A stretch of 64,000 nt of DNA from Drechslerella dactyloides. Taxonomy: Eukaryota; Ascomycota; Orbiliomycetes; Orbiliales; Orbiliaceae. The DNA lies in contig JAGTWJ010000003.1 of assembly GCA_020064725.1 (NCBI GenBank), forward strand, positions 3,286,001 to 3,350,000, written 5' to 3'. A model generated the notes under the pieces. That model did not search any database, had not been told where the DNA came from, and worked only from the letters and a program-made list of their open reading frames with translations. Of the stretch, positions 33,091-45,720 are shown in pieces. The position numbers and the translations under genes were made by a program. Every line of letters starts with the position of its first letter. Position 1 is the stretch's first letter.

Positions 33091-34463
33091 CCTTGCAACA
33101 GAATCCACCTGTGAAATCCGATTCTTCGATACCAAAGCAACGGCTATACGTGGGTTAGAAAATAGTTCTCTGAAATTTCACAATTTAGTTAGTTGGAGGG
33201 CTCACCAAGAAACTTGCAAGGACGTGATTGGATGGACGGCGCGTTTCGCCCAATCACTTAACAGCACAAACAAAACACCCTCAGTTTGTAAGATTATTGG
33301 GGGAAGGTAGTGATGCTACAGATGATGTTGAACGAAAATTTTCTTTCTTCTCGTCTCCGAATCAATTGTCTATGTTAATCACGCTCTTCCACCATATTGG
33401 ATTGTGCGAGCACGTAACCACTATCTATTTACTGTTTTTGGATTGTTGCGGATCGCCTCATGTCACCTAACACAGACGTCGACCGGACCTAGGATAAAAG
33501 GATCTGTTCCTGAAATTTTGCCCACTTCAGACGGAGTTCTGATTGGGGTTTAAGACCTTAGTATTCCCAACAAGCTTTCGCATGTGAATATGCACGTTGT
33601 TAATTCAAATCCCCGAACATTCACAGACGGTCTCCGAACATTCGCTTCTCCAATGTTGCGTACAATCACGGTTCTGCATCCCTGTCCTGTGCCAACCGCA
33701 TCCCATATTTCGCGTTGGGATTACACAAACAGCCATCTACCCGAGGTTCCGATCAGCAGGTGTGTGCTGCAGCGTTGTCCAACCGCAAAAACCCCTACAC
33801 GATACCTACAACTATCCTCCTCTGCCGTACCTCGCCTTAATTCCATTATTTTGCTGTCTGAACGGACGCATTTCCTATTTAAATTGAAGGCACGTTCCTC
33901 CGAAATTTGGAGAGCGGCTATACAAGATTGAAGAATATGTCGGTATGACATCACCGAGTGGCCTCCCAAGCCAACAAGTTTATAGTGGGTATTAATGTTT
34001 TGGTCGCACAACTCCGAAACTCTACATTCCAAACCGAACGGATTTACCTTGCATGCTTAATACTAACAAAATCGACGACAAAAGCCTCTCAAGCCTGCTG
34101 CAGACGATGATGTCATGTGTCTACTTCCCTACCCACACACGCAGATCAATGCACACGGTAAAACAGATAGCCCAGTCAAAAATGAGTAGGTCTGCGGATC
34201 AGGTACAGGATGTTCATTACGTCGTTCAACAAAGCGTTAATTACACCACCAAATTCGAGCTGGTGCTCATTAGATAAACTTAGACGCAAACCGACTTTTC
34301 AAAGCTCCATCGCTAAATATAACGCAGAAGGATCAAGAGACATTGTACGAAATGGAAACAATACTCCATAATTTGAACTGTGGCGGGAGTTGCTGAAAAC
34401 CAGCAGGAATAGCTGATGAGGAGAACACAAGAATAGGGCTACATCGCATCGACCGTCCAGGCG
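33091..34463. other. intergenic
   Basis: Promoter of the M20 peptidase at the left side, then DNA with only short scattered open frames (under 120 codons) and no recognisable domain. Confidence 0.5.
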
Positions 34464-35449
34464 CTATTCATAGCCTTTTGGAAGTGTAGGAGATTGCAGA
34501 AGACTTAGGGGGTGATGAAAGTGTTCCCCCCACGGACTGAGAAACGAAGAAACATCGTCAACAGATTCAATCACTATTTCTGGAAGGGGTCTGCAAGCTG
34601 GCACCGAGAGGACCCGCGTGCTCTCAAGTGAATCTCCAGGCCGCTTGAGTCGCCGCAAACTAAGTTTCGAAGCTGCTTCCAGCCGCGCGATGTGAGCGAC
34701 CAGGGCTTCGTAGTTCAGACCAAGCTCGCGGGCAATATAACGGTGGAAAGTTGGGATGTCTGCCCGGATGACTTGGAAGGTATCAAAAACCTTGTCGGCT
34801 CCAGGATGTAGGTCGACGCCGACAAAGTCTTCTAGTCGGTCTTCCTGATGGACTATCGGTATATCGTAATATCGACAGAGGGTGAAGAGAGTCTCAACTA
34901 AATAAGGAAATGCGGTATCACGTTAGCAGTTAGTTGACAAGCCCCGGACTCCGTTATTGAATACCTTGGCTTTGAGATCTGAGTTTCCAGAACTTGCTCA
35001 CAGTCAGGTCGAGCAGGACGTGCGGGATAGGAAATCCATTAGGGTTACGAAATGATTCCACAACCTCAACCCGATGATATGCGCGAATAGAGAGTGCGTT
35101 TCGTTGATAGTTATCTCGAGAGACGCTGCGTCTTCTGATCTCATTACATTGTCTGATGACTTCATCCCGAATTTTCCTGCCTTCATCGATAGAAAGCATT
35201 GCTATACACGAAATATTGGTAACAAACAACTAATTAGTAAGGAAATAGTAAGTTTATATGTTGAAGTGTGGTTTAGGTAACTAGCGCCTGCCATTGTGAA
35301 ACCGTCGCTGCCATGGGTAATTATACATGCACAATCGCCATATCAACAAAAGGGAGGAGGAAATTTCTCGAATGCTTACTCCTTTCGCCAAGCCAGGAGT
35401 GATACATCTTCAGGTGCGTCGAGGAGGCCCCTTGGAAGGGCGAGACCAT
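34464..35449 (-). CDS. hypothetical protein, three-exon model
   Basis: Proposed exons 35449-35380, 35201-34965, 34897-34464; 246 residues with consistent phases. The second intron (34964-34898, 67 nt) is convincing: GTATTC donor, GCTAAC branch, TTTAG acceptor, and the frame continues as RSQSQ-VETLFTLCRYYDIPIV. The first intron (178 nt) and the start are less sure; the protein may begin instead at the ATG at 35199. The sequence is soluble-looking, with charged helices (DEGRKIRDEVIRQCNEIRRR) and a segment HRYIARELGLNYEALVAHI. No family recognised. The last third (STRVLSVPACRPLPEIVIES) looks disordered. Confidence 0.42.
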
Positions 35450-36087
35450 TCCTTCAACATATCCTTCGCCATTTGAAGCGAGCCGTCCGCAGGGATGCAA
35501 TTCCTGAAGTAAGGGCTGCCAAACTGGTTAAGTTATCCAACCGATCAGCTAACAAAGCGCAAACAAGATGCTTGAAACTGGTCTCGCAAGCCAAACCCAC
35601 ACAGTGGAAAAGGGAGGGTCTGGTTTACGAGATCACTTGAAACTGTATTAATTTTGGACTTCGCTGGGAAGAGTTTGTGTCACGCTGGTTTGCAAGGGGG
35701 CTCAGCGAATCCAACACGCAACACACTTTTTACCACACAAGAGCTAGCTGCGGAATGCTGCGGGTACAAAGTAGGTGATCCGGAAAGTATGTCTCTATCA
35801 AGAACTGAGACGAAAATCGTTAGTTATTTCACAACATCGTACCTAAGTGCCTCCTACAGCCTGCGAGACAAGTACTTAAGGTCCATATATGATACAGAGA
35901 AATATGTTGAAGCTGGGGAGCAATACTAGAATATAAAACTAGTTCGACGGGCTATAACTATATACATCTTAAAAATTCGGTCTTTTATGTACATTTCCTT
36001 CCCTTTGAAACAGACCGGGCCTGCATTTGGAGTTGCATACTCGACTTCGCCAACATAATCGTAGGAAGATTGAGGCCTATCAGCCCT
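35450..36087. other. intergenic
   Basis: Holds an inverted copy of the dispersed hairpin element (35612-35635) and the 3' flank of the xylanase. A 92-codon frame at 35654-35929 (+) has no recognisable content. Confidence 0.5.
35612..35635 (-). repeat. dispersed hairpin element, copy 3 (inverted)
   Basis: On the minus strand reads GATCTCGTAAACCAGACC then CTCCC, followed by TTTTCCAC, matching copies 1 and 5 across the core and the CT-rich downstream part. Confidence 0.6.
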
Positions 36088-37639
36088 TTAAGAGTTGATG
36101 CCGGTGACGAAGCCATTGTAGGCCTGTTTCTTCTGGTAGTTGTTATCCCAGAGAAGAGCGTATCCCTGGCCGCTGAAAGTTTGCGGCACCCAGGAATCCT
36201 TATCGGAAACACCCCCTGTATCAAGCACGTTAGCATTTTCGGTTCATAAGGTGGTAGGTTAAGGGTGGCGAATACGTACAAACAGTGATACCGGAGCAAG
36301 CAGCGGTCTTCATGCATGCAGACACAACGCTGGTATAGTCCCTGACTTGCTGGGAGATCTGGGCCGAGGATGGGGAAGAATTGGTACGGATATCCAGCTC
36401 GGTGATCTGGACCTCAAGACCGGTTGAAGCCAGGCTGTCAAGAGTCGTCTTGAAGGAGGGAATAGCACCATTGCCGACAACCAAATGAGACTGCGTTCCG
36501 ACGCAATCAATTGGAACCCCACGAGCGATCAGATCTTTGACTAGCTGGACAAAGTTTGTGAGTTTGGCGCCAGAGTAGTCAAGGTTGTAGCTGCATGGCG
36601 GTATCAAGTCAGCTCTGAGCGTATCAATATCTATCAATGAGCAAGGTCGGTATAAGCATACTCGTTCAGACAGAGCTTAGCAGCCGGGTCAGCCGCGCGT
36701 GCAGCCCTGAACGCAACATCAAGGAAAGTCCAGTCGCCAAAAACGTTAGAGAAGACAGAAGAACGTCTAGTTCCATCGTCGTTGAAGACTTCATTGGCAA
36801 CATCCCAAGCATAGATCTTGCCCTTGTATCGCCCTGCAACGGCATTGATGTGGTTTTGAATCACAGTCGTAAGTGTGGCTTTATTGTTGATATTGCTCAC
36901 CCTATTCAAGATGAATTAGCTATGCTAGAAATCTGAGCCCAGGGATTTGCAAGATATAATACCAGGATGGGAGTTGCGAGTGCCAAACAAAGGTGTGCCC
37001 ACGGATGATCTTGTTGTTAGACACTGCCCAGTTGACCAAAGTATCGGCGCCGCCATAGCTGAAACTATTCTGGCTAGGTTCGATAGACTGCCACTTCATG
37101 GAGTTCTCAGGGGTGAGCTGGCCGGACTCCGCCTGGAGAATAGCGGCATTCTGCGCATTGCTGAGAAGGCCGGAATCGGCGCAGAAGCCGACGTATTTCT
37201 TGCCCTTGCCCTTAATCAAGGCATCGAGTCCCGTGCCCGTGGGGGGGTTACCGGTAGTCGTCCGCGACGTGGTAGTTGTAGTTCGGGAAGTCGTCGTCGT
37301 AGTAGCAGGCGTAGTGGTACGGGTCGTTGTTGTCATCGTGCGAGACGTAGTCGTCGTCGTGCGAGTCGTAGTAGCACCACCGGTGGTTGACAAGCACTGA
37401 GCGTAATATGGGTTTAGAGTACTGCAACCAGCAGGTGGGTTGCAGGCAGTAGGGCCGGTCCAGCCGATGCCACCACCTATATACCGTACATACGTCCTGG
37501 GTCAGAAACTACCCATACTGTGCCATCTCCAAAGCGATAACGGTACAGAAAACTTCAGATACTTACATTGTCCCCACATGGACTGTTGGGCAGTCACCAG
37601 CATTGGCGCTGCTAGCGCAAGAGCAACATAAGCCTTCAT
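36088..37639 (-). CDS. endo-1,4-beta-xylanase, GH10 with N-terminal CBM1
   Basis: Five exons: 37639-37567, 37476-36963, 36901-36662, 36590-36280, 36215-36088; 421 residues. Signal peptide about 1-17 (MKAYVALALAAPMLVTA). CBM1 cellulose-binding module about 19-55 with WGQCGGIGWTGPTACNPP and NPYYAQCL, carrying the aromatic and Cys residues of the family. A Thr/Arg-rich linker (about 58-105) follows, then the GH10 barrel. Catalytic acid/base Glu is about residue 233 in WDVANEVF; the nucleophile Glu is about 340 in ITELDIR. Other GH10 marks: TPENSMKW, GHTFVWHSQLPSW, GTQSHL and WGVSDKDSW. Secreted; hydrolyses the xylan backbone. Intron 4 has a GCTAAC branch and splits the Trp codon of TVWGVSD. Upstream sites fit XlnR induction and CreA repression. 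Confidence 0.97.
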
Positions 37640-37936
37640 GTTGTCTACTGTGCAAAGTCCTCAGTATGAGAGCACAGGCTTGTGTATTTAGAATATTATA
37701 TAATTAATGGAAGAAATACACAAGAGCAAAGATTGAAGCGCTATCGCCCAGACGGTAGCCGTGAAACTCAAATAAAGAGTCGGAGTATCTTCAGCTTGTA
37801 CTCCAGAGAATGAGAAGTCCCGCGGCCTTTAAATATTTCATATAAGAATATCCGACCGCTTTCAAGGCCCATGTCTTCTAAAGATGATCAAACTGTGGTG
37901 ACCAACGGTAGTGAAGCTGATATCCAGGTGCCGTTT

Positions 37937-37970
37937 CCCCGGCCTTTCGTCCTTTTTCCGTCGCGCGGGG
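37937..37970. promoter_or_regulatory. two putative CreA (SYGGRG) sites in the xylanase promoter
   Basis: CCCCGG at 37937-37942 (CCGGGG on the gene strand) and GCGGGG at 37965-37970, 23 bp apart, about 300 bp upstream of the xylanase ATG. CreA acts most strongly at closely spaced pairs. The motif is short, so chance matches are possible. Confidence 0.45.
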
Positions 37971-38209
37971 CCTTAATCCCTGTCAACTCGATATTTAAGT
38001 CTAACGTGCTACTAGATATATTATAAAATCACCCTGTGAGCAATGATCGAACATGAAAATTACTGCACTGTCGTTCAGTGTACCGTAATCCATTGGTGGC
38101 GGCCAGCGTTCGGGCGGTCCATCCGAACTTTCGACTCAATAGATATTCAGGCACTCGTTATAGCCTGTCTCGGCGGCCAGGAGCGTGCGCTGGTTCCGTG
38201 GCTGGGGAA

Positions 38210-38228
38210 TTTAGCCGTTAGTTTAGCC
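38210..38228 (-). promoter_or_regulatory. tandem pair of GGCTAAA (XlnR/Xyr1-type) sites
   Basis: TTTAGCC at 38210-38216 and again at 38222-38228, that is two direct GGCTAAA sites on the gene strand with a 5-bp spacer, about 570-590 bp upstream of the xylanase ATG. GGCTAAA is the established binding site of the xylanolytic activator XlnR in Aspergillus and of its orthologue Xyr1. Confidence 0.55.
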
Positions 38229-39481
38229 GACTGCATTGACGTCGACAGAACGCGCCAAAGAGCAAAAAAGGCAGCGCAGCGCTCGGCACCCCAGCCGTGC
38301 TTCAGACGCAGGGATGGCTTTTCGGCCCGTCATCTGCGCAAGCGGCCATGGCGTGTTCCCACCTACCGTTTCAGATTCTTGGTCAGATCACCAACAACGC
38401 GGCAAGATCGACGCCTGCGGAATATAAAGATACAGACTACAAGATACAAACTCATTTGAATCGCTCTTGTAGGTGGGTTTGTCGCCTCGCTCGAACCGGG
38501 TAGCTGCCATATTCGCAAATTAGACAGACGAAGGAGAATGCAGTGGACCATCGCAGACTAAGTTTCATAAGTATCGTGAGTTTGAAGCATGCGTGAGCCT
38601 GGTGGCTCCTGTTGGATAGTCTCATATGACACCCAGCAACACTGATCCTGTTCTACCAATTTGAATTCGCAGAGCAATCACGCAAGGCAAACGATTGAAT
38701 ATTCCCTGGATCCGCGGAGTATCTCATTGTGAGCCGATAGTCATCCCCCACGCACGCCAAAATGAATCGCTTCAAGGGTTCAGCTCGTCACGAGATTAGA
38801 CATCTAGGCCTTACAGCTATCCCGGCGATCCTTCCAATTGACCGGCCAGCCTCGCACTTGAGCCGATACCAAGAACGCCGGAGATCCAAATTGCTGGTTA
38901 ATTAACCTGCCGAGGGCTACAATACATGCACATGCCTGTAGGCTATTGCTGCTTTTCAGCCTATGTAATAGCCGGGACGAGCTGCTGTCCGGCAGAGCCA
39001 GAGACCGGCATGCCACATGCATTGCATCGTCGGTAGCGCCATACAATATATCCCAACGTGCAGCAGCTGTTGATTAATTCTTACCATGACACGCTTGCTG
39101 ACCAAGCTAAGATGTGGAGGGCATTGCGCGTATAGAGATCAGGTGATGTAATATCTTGGTAGCAGTCTAGTAGACATATCTGCAATACTTCGTATACATG
39201 AAATTCGTTATTGTGTCATTACACTCGATCAAGAAGGTAGTAAAGTACTCCAACGACAATACGTCGAGATCTTTGATGCTCGTATCAAAGCAATCAACAG
39301 CCAGAGATCTCGATAAGGGTGCCTTAGCAGATATCCTTACGACTCCGTGAATTCATTGAATTTAGTAAACATACGTAAGAGCATTTCTATAGATTTACAG
39401 AATGACACTTGTACAGCTGTTTATAAGCAGAGTTAGACTCTCGATCTATAGATCTAACCGCATTCGCAAAGTTAGCTGTAC

Positions 39482-39506
39482 CTAGTCTCGAGGCCAGACT
39501 TGCCTG
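39482..39506 (+). repeat. dispersed hairpin element, copy 4
   Basis: Identical to copy 2 at 29711 over 25 bp (CTAGTCTCGAGGCCAGACTT then GCCTG); the flanks diverge at once on both sides. Confidence 0.65.
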
Positions 39507-40113
39507 AGCTAGCTGGACCTACAGATCTGAGCCATGGACCGGACCGATGATGCCATTGGAACCGGGTCTTGCTTCAAACATCTACCTGCCTAGTTCAGCA
39601 CTCTAGTAAGTAACCCGGTCGTGCCAACCCTCTTGGAGCCCGCGTGGCCATGCCGCTAATTAATTGCGATTGACCCAATGGTCGCGTGGAATGTAATCAC
39701 TCTAAATTGCAGCAATGCTCATGTTTCTCTACGATAACCAAATGAAGGGTTTAGATCTGCGCGCAAAACTTAGCTTGATAATGTAATATTCACTCCAATA
39801 TCGAGCAGGATAAAAGAGGCCAAAGAAACAATGTTGAAGTCCTGACCATATGTACATCGAGACATGCTCATCAAAGATAACAAAAACCATACCAAAAGAA
39901 ACTCGTATCCATGTTCGCCGGAAATAAAATGATAGAAAACACACAAAACTCCGTGTTGAACGTCGCGCCTAGAATCTCAACAGATGCAGAACATTCCGTA
40001 CGTCGTCACTACGCCTAGACCAGTAATCCAACCCCGAGAGTAACAAGAAACACCGATATCCTCCGATCCAGCCGGTATATTGACCAAGTTGTTGAAGCTA
40101 GTCAGGCCATACC

Positions 40114-43100
40114 CTAAAGTCCCACTCCGAATATCCCCGCTGCATCTCCTGCAGTAGCGGCCCCCAAGCTCACGAGATCTCCCTCTTCTCCGGGTAGCGG
40201 GAGAAACTCGTACCCATCGAGCACCCAGTTCAGGTCGAATGGATCCGGCATGCCGACGCCTGCCATGCCCGTTACGCCGAATATGTGGCTGGTATCTATG
40301 ACACCATCCATTCCGCCCGCGACTGACGCGTTGGACGGCGTCTCGCTGTTGCTGCTGGTCGTTGGGATTGGAAGCATTGGGTTCGGCACGCGAGGAACTT
40401 CCGGCGTTGGAGTCGCGGCTGCGGCGATGTCGGCGAGGAGGACTGTGGGGATTTGTGGCGTTGTAGGTCGCTGGAAAGCATTCGAAAGAACTGGGAAGGT
40501 GTGGCGCTGGGTGGTCGGCGGGACAAGTTGCTGCTGTTGTTGCGGGGTAGGCTGAGGTTGAGGTAGTGGGGTCTGCGATGGTTGTGGTTGCGACGGTTGC
40601 GATTGTGGAGCCTGCGTGGGCCCCTGCTTGTCTGCTGACGATCCTGGTGTAAATGTTAGAATTTGGTGGTTTGTGTATATCCTTATACCAGTATGATCGG
40701 CTTACCAACGGCTCCACCAACTTCTTCTCTTGCCTGCAGAATCGCGCTCCGCTCCCTAAATTGTTCCCTCCACTTCCACAAGCTATCGTACACGACGCTC
40801 ATACTCATTCTGCTTCTTATTCTGAGGTCCCAACCAGCGTGCAGTGTCTCGCCCCCTTCTGTAACTTCTTCCCTCTCGGTAACGCTGATGGCACCGCTCA
40901 CGCTGCCATCTACGCTTCCCGCTGTGGTACTAGCTCGATCCAGACCGAGAGTATTGCATTCCCATAGCTGCGTGAGAACATCAGACATCCGCGCCGGTAA
41001 ATCGTTATCGGCAACAGAGATGTTCCTCAGACCGCCCAAAGCGTCGTTAAAACCTTTGACACCGGCTTCAACGTCGAGATATCGGTTGAAGTATGAGCTT
41101 CTGATAACCTTCAGCATTGTGAAAGCAGCACATGTGAACATTTGGTAGATGTACACAGGGCAATAGTCTATCACTTTGGAAGTGTCCGCCTCAACCTTGA
41201 GAATGTGCGTGACGAGGGCTTCAGCTGCATTGTAGAGATTAATGATCCTGTTCGTACTAGCCGAAGATGAGGTGGGACTCTCAAATAGATAGAAGCTATA
41301 GAGGTGGAGGCGGGCGCAGAGCAAGTAGATGCGATGCAAAGGTGTCAGGGAAGAGTTGAGTTCGCCTTCCAGCTCGTTGAGACGGCGCTCTAAGAGCGTT
41401 ATGACAGCCGGGCGGCCTTCTTTGTCCAAAAGGCCGATAGGGTCGTTATTGTTGGAGGAGAGAGAGCGTGTGACGGTATCGACGAAGCGTTGAATCAGAA
41501 CTAGATTACGGAGAGGCGTGGGTAGAGGATATTTAGCGGTGTGGAGAAGAGCGTTTGAAATTGTCCAATCGTACTGGGTATCCGGCGGGAGGCCGAGGCC
41601 AGTGCTGACACTATGGACGGGTTAGCAAATGTTAAATCGGACCACATTGTAAGGTGGTGGTACCTTTGAGCACTGATGTTGCAGCAGGCCCATGTTACAG
41701 TTCGGTCAGAGACCTCACTGCTGTCGACCTTGGCTTTATTTGCAAACTTTGTGTAATCCTTCCCATAACCAGGCCGATGTAGTCCCATTTGAATGGCTAC
41801 CGACACCGCAAGGCCGCTCAGCATGTATGTAGGGTCCGTGAGAGTGCTAGAAGTAGGGAACGGCCAAGTCGATAGCAGGATGAGCGCCTTCACAACATAT
41901 TTGTTGTGGGGTACCGTAGCTAATGTCGACCAAACAAGCCGCGACACGGCGCGGGAAAGCCGTATCAGAAGATTTGGCTCGCTGTTGGGGTACCGCCGCG
42001 ATGCGATTGAGATGACGACCCAGAAGAGCAGCTGGGAGGAGTTGTAGTATACGGAGGGCGAGGTCGACGGGTCCAACATGGGAAGGAAAGGATGGTAGTA
42101 CTCGAAGAACCTAGTGACAATTCAGCGTCAACCCAACATGGTTGCCTTGGGGGACTGATGCATACACTTGAAAGAGCTCATCGATTTGCTCCTTTGTCAA
42201 CATCACATCCTCCAAAGTCTGCGAGTCTTTCGGCGGAGCAGCATCCACGGATGGTTTGTGTGTCCCCCTCCGATCATTCTTCATGTCAGTGAGGAGGCTT
42301 GTGAGCTGCATGTCCTGGTCACTGTTGCCATTCTCTGGAGCAAACGTATTGAACCCGATGGGAATCGTTTGAGGTGTTGCAAGTGACGATATGGCGGAGG
42401 CGGAGGCTTCCAGGAGCGGTTGCGATATCTGCGCCGTAGGTGAGAACTGTAGAGACGGAGGCACGACCGGACTCGACGTCGATGATGTAATTCCAAGGAG
42501 CGAACGTAGATACGCCACTTCCTTCTCCATTTCCGCGATTTTGCTAGAACGTGTATAAGCGAGTGCACTGGTTCAGGCCAATCAAAACGAGAGGGTTCGT
42601 ACCTCCTCTTCACCGTGCGCTTGAAGTTGCTATCGATCCGACATTCGAGCTTTAGGCGCTTGCATCGGGAGCAATCCGAGTAGGGGCTTTGAACGACGTC
42701 GCATCGTAGCTATACCGTGGAAGAGGGTGGTCGTCTCCATCAGCCAATGAATCTCAGGGCCCTAGGCACTTTCCGTTGTGGGATATGCAGGGTAGATGGC
42801 GCCTCAATGATGCAAGCAAGAGGAAGTACCTTCTGCTGGCGGCATTCGTTGCATGCCCTCTTTGTAATCTGCTTCTCCCCGCCAGATATGTTGATTTTGG
42901 AGTTGGTCGTAGGGCTGATGAGACTGCCAGCCTCGCCGGTAAAGTGCGATCCGTCTATGTCCATCTCACCGCCGGCCAGCTCGCCCCCGGTGAAGCCGCC
43001 GGGACTCCTACCGCCCTCCGTGCCATATGAGTCGGTCGGGGAGTTCTGGAAATTCCCGTAGCTGTTCGCGACGCCTGGGTGAGGCGCGCCGTCCAAGGAA

Positions 43101-43294
43101 GCGCTGCGGATATGCAGCTGCTGCAGCGCACGCCCCGCATTATCCGGTGTGCCAGTCGCAGTATCCGTTGGCGAAGGCAGTAGTTCTGTCGTGAGGAGGG
43201 TGGCATCCGATAAGGTTTTGCGGCGCTTCACTGGGCGATTGGAAGCACTTGAAGAAGGGGGGGTAGTGGCGGCGGACTGCGTCTTGGTCCTCAT
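40114..43294 (-). CDS. Zn2Cys6 fungal transcription factor (Leu3/War1-like)
   Basis: Six exons: 43294-42830, 42709-42603, 42543-42166, 42110-41664, 41610-40706, 40643-40114; 943 residues, every phase consistent. A Ser/Pro-rich N terminus with a basic patch (NRPVKRRKTLS) precedes the binuclear zinc cluster: C148-x2-C151-x6-C158-x9-C168-x2-C171-x6-C178 (RACNECRQQK and RCKRLKLEC). A short basic linker and a heptad-like coiled coil (KIAEMEKEVAYLRSLLG) follow, then the fungal middle homology region (about 310-760; for example FFEYYHPFLPMLDPS and QMGLHRPGYG). The tail is Gln/Pro-rich, then acidic/hydrophobic (DPFDLNWVLDGYEFLPLPG), a likely activation domain. Intron 1 falls inside the zinc cluster. 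From memory the cluster resembles the Leu3/War1-type group; target genes unknown. Confidence 0.9.
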
Positions 43295-44640
43295 AGTGCC
43301 TCGCGATCCGAGTCGGGAGACGTTGGAGCGGTGAAAATTGCGATGTCGGCGGCGATAATCGGCCGCGCGAGCCGACAACAGAGCCCCCCAAAAAAATGTT
43401 TTACGTTCGGCGTTTCGTCTGCTCCAAAGTTTTTGCCAATTGGTCAACCGACCTCAAGCCTTTTCCCGATCACAGAAAACGAAGCCGCCAAAGAGAAGCG
43501 CAAACAGTCGAAGGAACGAATGGTCAATTGGCAGCGTGGGAGGGCAGACTAGGCAGGCTTCTTTTCAAGCCGAAGACCTGTTGACGGAGCCCGTGACTCA
43601 TCTGGACGGGCAGATAATCTAATCTGATGGCTGCTGGAGACATTCTCCATCTGGGCTGTCGAATTTTGGCTATTCCTTTCGGCTCTGGGTGTCGCTTTGT
43701 CGGCGGCCAGAGTATCTGGTACATTACCACGCGAATAATCACGCTTCGTTCGGTCGGCGAAGTGACATGTGCCTTCGGCGCTGGGCTGCGGGACGTCGCC
43801 CAGCCTTCCGCGGACATGGTTGCAACGCAAATATTGCCACATGGCCAGCGGCCTTCCCCGACCCATCGCGTGACGTAGGTTGCATCGTCAGGCCATCTCG
43901 AATGCTGTTTGTCAGTGGCGTGGCTGATGGAGAGTCCGGAGAGGTCTGAGTCTTGATCGGGGGTGGCAGTTTGGTAGTCTGGATGAAAGGCCTCAGCAGT
44001 CGTCGGGGTCGACATTCAATATCCGAGTCCGTGTCCGTCGCATCGCCATAGACGGTACAAAGCCAAGGACAACCACAGCGCTACCGGAAATCTTACCTTC
44101 CGAGACTCCATACGACGCCTCTGTGCCTCTTGCTATTCAGACTCTGGCCATGATCGACTCTGGGCCTCCCGCGTCTCAGCATCGCATTGATACTCCACAA
44201 TGGACTATTAATATTAGTCGTCATCTCTTCGAGCGGTATCCATCGCGAACACCAGGGAAGATCCCTGTCATTGGCCAGCACGAGATTCGAAACTTGGGCC
44301 TAGCTATCGCTTCATGACGGGCTACGACAGTTCGTAGAGTTCATCGCCTGCGAAAAGCTAGCCGTCAGTCAATGTGTCTATGTCGCCTGCAGGAGGGGTG
44401 ACCAGGCTAGCTGACGACCGGGCAGACTTGCATGAAGGCTCCCCGTCATTAGGAGCACAAATCCGTTCGGGAGCTCTTGATCTGAGATGCACATGTCGCC
44501 CGATGATGGCGATGATGCAAGGCCAGCCTCTATGAGTGGGGGGTGGAAGTAGGATGGTGCGGGTAGATGTTCTACATGGGTGTCGCGTGTTGCTCTGCCC
44601 CCAATTCAATGGCAGCTTGTCATGACGTCTCTATCTAGGT
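43295..44640. other. upstream region of the Zn2Cys6 gene
   Basis: Probable promoter and leader. A 163-codon minus-strand frame starts with ATG at 44015 and a 64-codon plus-strand frame ends at 44317; neither has recognisable content. The former could be an upstream exon or ORF of the factor, but no clear splice was found. Confidence 0.45.
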
Positions 44641-44659
44641 GAGCTTTGTAGCTGCATTT

Positions 44660-45720
44660 CATCACATATAGCGTGTTATGAGACCGTATATAGCGATTGC
44701 ACCTACTGCACTATCGCGCGTCAACTTTGCTACCTCCCGTACCACAAACTCCGCTCCAGTCTCAAGTCAACTCATCACCCCAGAGCTCACCCTCCAGAGC
44801 CCGAGGCTTGAACATATACCGATGCCAACCTCAGCGTCATTACGGCCGATATCCTTGAGAAGTATAGTAAACACCTCGATCTCGACTTGTTACCCATCAT
44901 GCCGGATCCGGCCGCTATGCAACCGGCATCAACTTCGAATTCTCTTGCAAGCGCCTTTCAAGTATCCTCATATCTCTTCTGAGCCTAGTAGATACTATCT
45001 ACATCGGCTACGCATCCTCTGAAAATACGATAGCCGAGATGGAACCTGAGCTCTGCGCGCGCAACTCCACGACGACCATGTCAACATCATTGTTTGGCAT
45101 CCCTTTTAATGATTTAGGTATTCGCGTGTCGATCTACGATATAAGCGTCAAGCTTACCTTTAGCTGTACCTCAGAATCGAATCAAAATCTCACAGAGAAC
45201 GTCACCCCTTGAAGATATCGCCAGTCTGTTACCCAACATCCAGGTTTTTAGCGGTTGAATTGGCTATCATGACTCATATCATCCCGTAGTATGTATCGTT
45301 CTTAGATCTTCCCCGTAAAGTCACTCCGAGCATTCGCCCGTGTATTTATATCTGCTCTCACACTGCCTACGAATCCCTAATCGGAGCGCACGCATATTAA
45401 GAAAGGCCGCCCTGAATACAGTCTTCGAGCTCGAGCAAATGCAGAAAGTGCAGCTGCCGAGTCCTATCCGCATGGCATATCTACCACACGGTTCTTTAAG
45501 AATCGAGAAAAGCTAGCCCGAGGTCCTGAAACAGAGCTCTGCGCCAAGCTACAGTATAGCTACTTGCATATTTGCGATAAGTCCTTATTGAGAAGCTACA
45601 TGTAACCCTGGCACCGATCAAGCGGACCTCTTCGTTCATGAGCTTCATTCGGATCCAACACAAATTTGTTCTATCATGCGGAGCTCCGAACACTATCCTC
45701 AAGTACATACATAAATGCGA
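44660..45720 (+). pseudogene. possible degraded F-box-like gene
   Basis: Short peptide-like blocks lie in order on the + strand but in different frames separated by stops: FEFSCKRLSSILISLLSLVD with IYIGYASSEN (about 44930-45030), then LEDIASLLPNIQVFSG (about 45212-45255), then SLRAFARVFISALTLPTNP (about 45320-45380). These leucine-rich blocks resemble the C-terminal part of fungal F-box proteins. No splice chain joins them, so if real the gene is broken. Weak evidence; could be chance. Confidence 0.25.

Larger units (their letters stand above)
37640..40113. other. intergenic, xylanase promoter plus about 1.8 kb without genes
   Basis: The first 600 bp upstream of the xylanase carry putative CreA and XlnR sites. 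The remainder (38.3-40.1 kb) has no supportable gene and one hairpin element copy at 39482. Confidence 0.55.

Noticed and set aside
43524..44015. 163-codon minus-strand frame upstream of the Zn2Cys6 factor as an extra N-terminal exon
   Set aside because: No splice junction joins it in phase to the exon starting at 43294, and no homology is recognised.
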